Shown piece after piece: positions 62,281 through 64,000 of a stretch of 64,000 nt of DNA. How positions within the stretch are numbered: position 1 is the first letter of the stretch; every line of letters begins with the position of its first letter. The notes under the pieces were generated by a model. The model saw nothing but the letters and a program-made list of their open reading frames with translations. It made no database searches and was not told where the DNA came from. A program made the translations under genes and the position numbers. The stretch covers positions 489,296 through 553,295 of the forward strand of contig JAJEKB010020648.1 of assembly GCA_022393335.1 (NCBI GenBank), in the 5' to 3' direction. Source of the DNA: Macrotrachela quadricornifera. Lineage: Eukaryota; Rotifera; Eurotatoria; Philodinida; Philodinidae.

Positions 62281-64000
62281 TATTTCATAACTTCTTTAGC
62301 ATATATTTGATGTCACAAAACTTTGGAACATCCATTTGTTTCTCGTATCTCACGACGTGAATAAATCGTAAAATTTTGAACTTATTTTTTGAAAGATGTT
62401 TTGTGGATTGATATGACGGAAATTATAGAAATATATAAGGTTTGTTTTATTGGCAGTAGACTGTCAGAAAGTTTGCTGTTTTTTGATAGGCGCTTCTCGC
62501 ATATTTTTTTAATAGACTTAGGTTTGAATTACATCAAACTGTTCTTCAGATAGTAATTATTTTCATCAAATAGGAATTTCGTTGCTATATACTATGTAAA
62601 AAGAATTGTTCGCCTTTAAAGAGTTCCTTTCGAAAATATTCTGAAGAGGTCTAGTTTTTAAATGACATGTTTATTTAATAATTAAAGAAAAACGGAATGA
62701 GTAAAAGATATGACTTTCGCCTTAGCTACCAACAATGTTATATGGCACTATACGATATAAAAACTTTTTTATGAATAATAAGTAGTAGAAAGACGCCATT
62801 GTTTCTTCACGTAGCACAATCTGACTAAATGACCAACAGTAAACGTCGTTTTTTTATGTTTAATACATATTGAAGCGATTCTTACCGAATACATTTCCTT
62901 CAAAATTTACTACGTAAACATGAATATATCATCGACTGTATAGAGTAATATTACTTTATTTGGTGAGTAGATCAACCTGAATTTTAGTCTAATCTCTAAT
63001 ATAGGTTAGAGAAGATTTTAGAAAAACAAATATTGATGTTCTCGAGATGACATGACCAAGAGACAAATATTCCTACGTGTAAATCATCGTGCTACTTAGA
63101 TATAAAAACTATAGAAATCATTATAAATAGTTGGTACTTGAGCGAATGTCACTCTTATCTTATCGATCAGGAATGCCATAGCTTTGCTAATCGATAACAG
63201 TGTGCTAATTAAACGATAACTTTATAGCACAAAATTTTTATGAATAGATTGAATTGAAGATTTTATTCAAAGTATTACTTATTAACAATCACATTCATCA
63301 TTTAATTCCCACGTGCTTTAATTCTGACAAAAATTCTCAACCAGTTATACTGATATAATATATTTCTATTATGGAAGAGAATAAAACGTAGATGACCATG
63401 TTTACCATTCGTTGATATGATTTCTAAAGTTTCTAAATAATTATTTTAAAATTTGATGTATTTTTCAGTAGAAACCTGACATAACAATCTTCATGAATCT
63501 ATTTTTTTTTCTTAACGCACTCTTACACATTAATTATACACATTAATGCATTCCACAGGAATAAATGTTCGAGAGAAAAATAGTTGTGTATGAGATATAT
63601 TGTTTCAAATGGAAAATAATTGTTTTTTTCTTTTTTTCTTGTTTCTCTATTTATTTTATCAGTCTTTTCTTGCTTGAGATCTCTTCTATAACCATATCAT
63701 TCGCGATGATTGTGGAAACAAACAATGTTAAAAAATTCAAGTTCCAATATTGATTTAAACGTAAGTATGTAACACACGAAAGAAGAGATTTCACACAGTT
63801 TTTGTATACTATTTTTGAGATAATTTGATTATTGATCTTTATTACTTGAGGATATCGTGTATATCAGTGCAATAAAATACAAAATTGTTCTTTTCTATAT
63901 TTTATATGACATCTGTAGTGCTTTGCAGATGCATTTGTAGCTTCCTCATCGTGAAAATGTTTTCTCGTGAATGTGTCTCTTTTAATGAGTAGAGTGATTG
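62281..64000. other. No gene seen
   Basis: AT-rich to the end of the window, with no coding exon, terminal repeat or RNA gene that could be supported. The open frame at 63565-63753 is hydrophobic but AT-driven. Confidence 0.4.

Overview
The window looks like nuclear DNA of a bdelloid rotifer (Adineta/Rotaria type). This is inferred from four things: AT-rich sequence; genes split by many introns of about 50-60 bp with GT..AG ends; the gene mix (a cellular RNA-dependent RNA polymerase, several NHL beta-propeller genes, a PARG-type macrodomain protein with many PBZ-like fingers); and many small, decayed DNA transposons of different superfamilies. No rRNA, true tRNA, bacterial operon or CRISPR array was seen.

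Layout. 1-14.4 kb: a large imperfect palindrome. Two inverted copies of a small two-membrane-pass protein gene (3.2-4.1 kb on + and 12.0-13.0 kb on -) lie in its arms, with traces of outer arm at 0.8-1.1 and 14.1-14.4 kb. The spacer holds an RNA-dependent RNA polymerase gene (5.46-9.80 kb, minus) and a 0.84-kb hairpin repeat. 14.4-20.6 kb: no genes, but a dispersed repeat (copy A), a nested hairpin element and a GGATC-rich tract. 20.7-26.1 kb: a six-exon NHL-propeller gene, then a second NHL exon without the rest of the gene. 26.1-32.2 kb: degenerate minisatellites and a dead piggyBac element. 32.2-37.9 kb: a very large PARG-like protein with 15 PBZ-like zinc fingers. 39.5-41.0 kb: a dead GNAT acetyltransferase and a DGAT2-type acyltransferase gene. 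41.9-44.9 kb (minus): a 12-exon, membrane-anchored GH65 glucosidase (PGGHG-like). 45.6-46.6 kb (minus): a wrecked B-box/NHL gene. 46.7-56.4 kb: a decayed MULE with long terminal inverted repeats (TIRs), an NHL exon (minus), a 3.07-kb transposon with 27-bp perfect TIRs and a 4-bp target duplication, and a 1.69-kb mariner with 240-bp TIRs. 58.0-58.9 kb (minus): a double BTB/T1 (KCTD-like) gene. 60.1-62.3 kb: tandem repeat units and repeat copy B.

How the genes relate. These are eukaryotic genes, each with its own transcription unit. The RNA polymerase should amplify small RNAs that silence transposons, and this window is rich in transposon remnants and hairpins that could feed such a pathway. 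The PARG-PBZ protein would bind and remove poly(ADP-ribose), a DNA-damage signal; that fits a lineage known for surviving DNA breakage, but the link is inference. The acyltransferase, glucosidase and BTB genes are ordinary metabolic or signalling genes.

Gene models were built by hand from splice signals, reading phase and family knowledge. Exon lengths that keep one frame across 5-12 exons are the main support.
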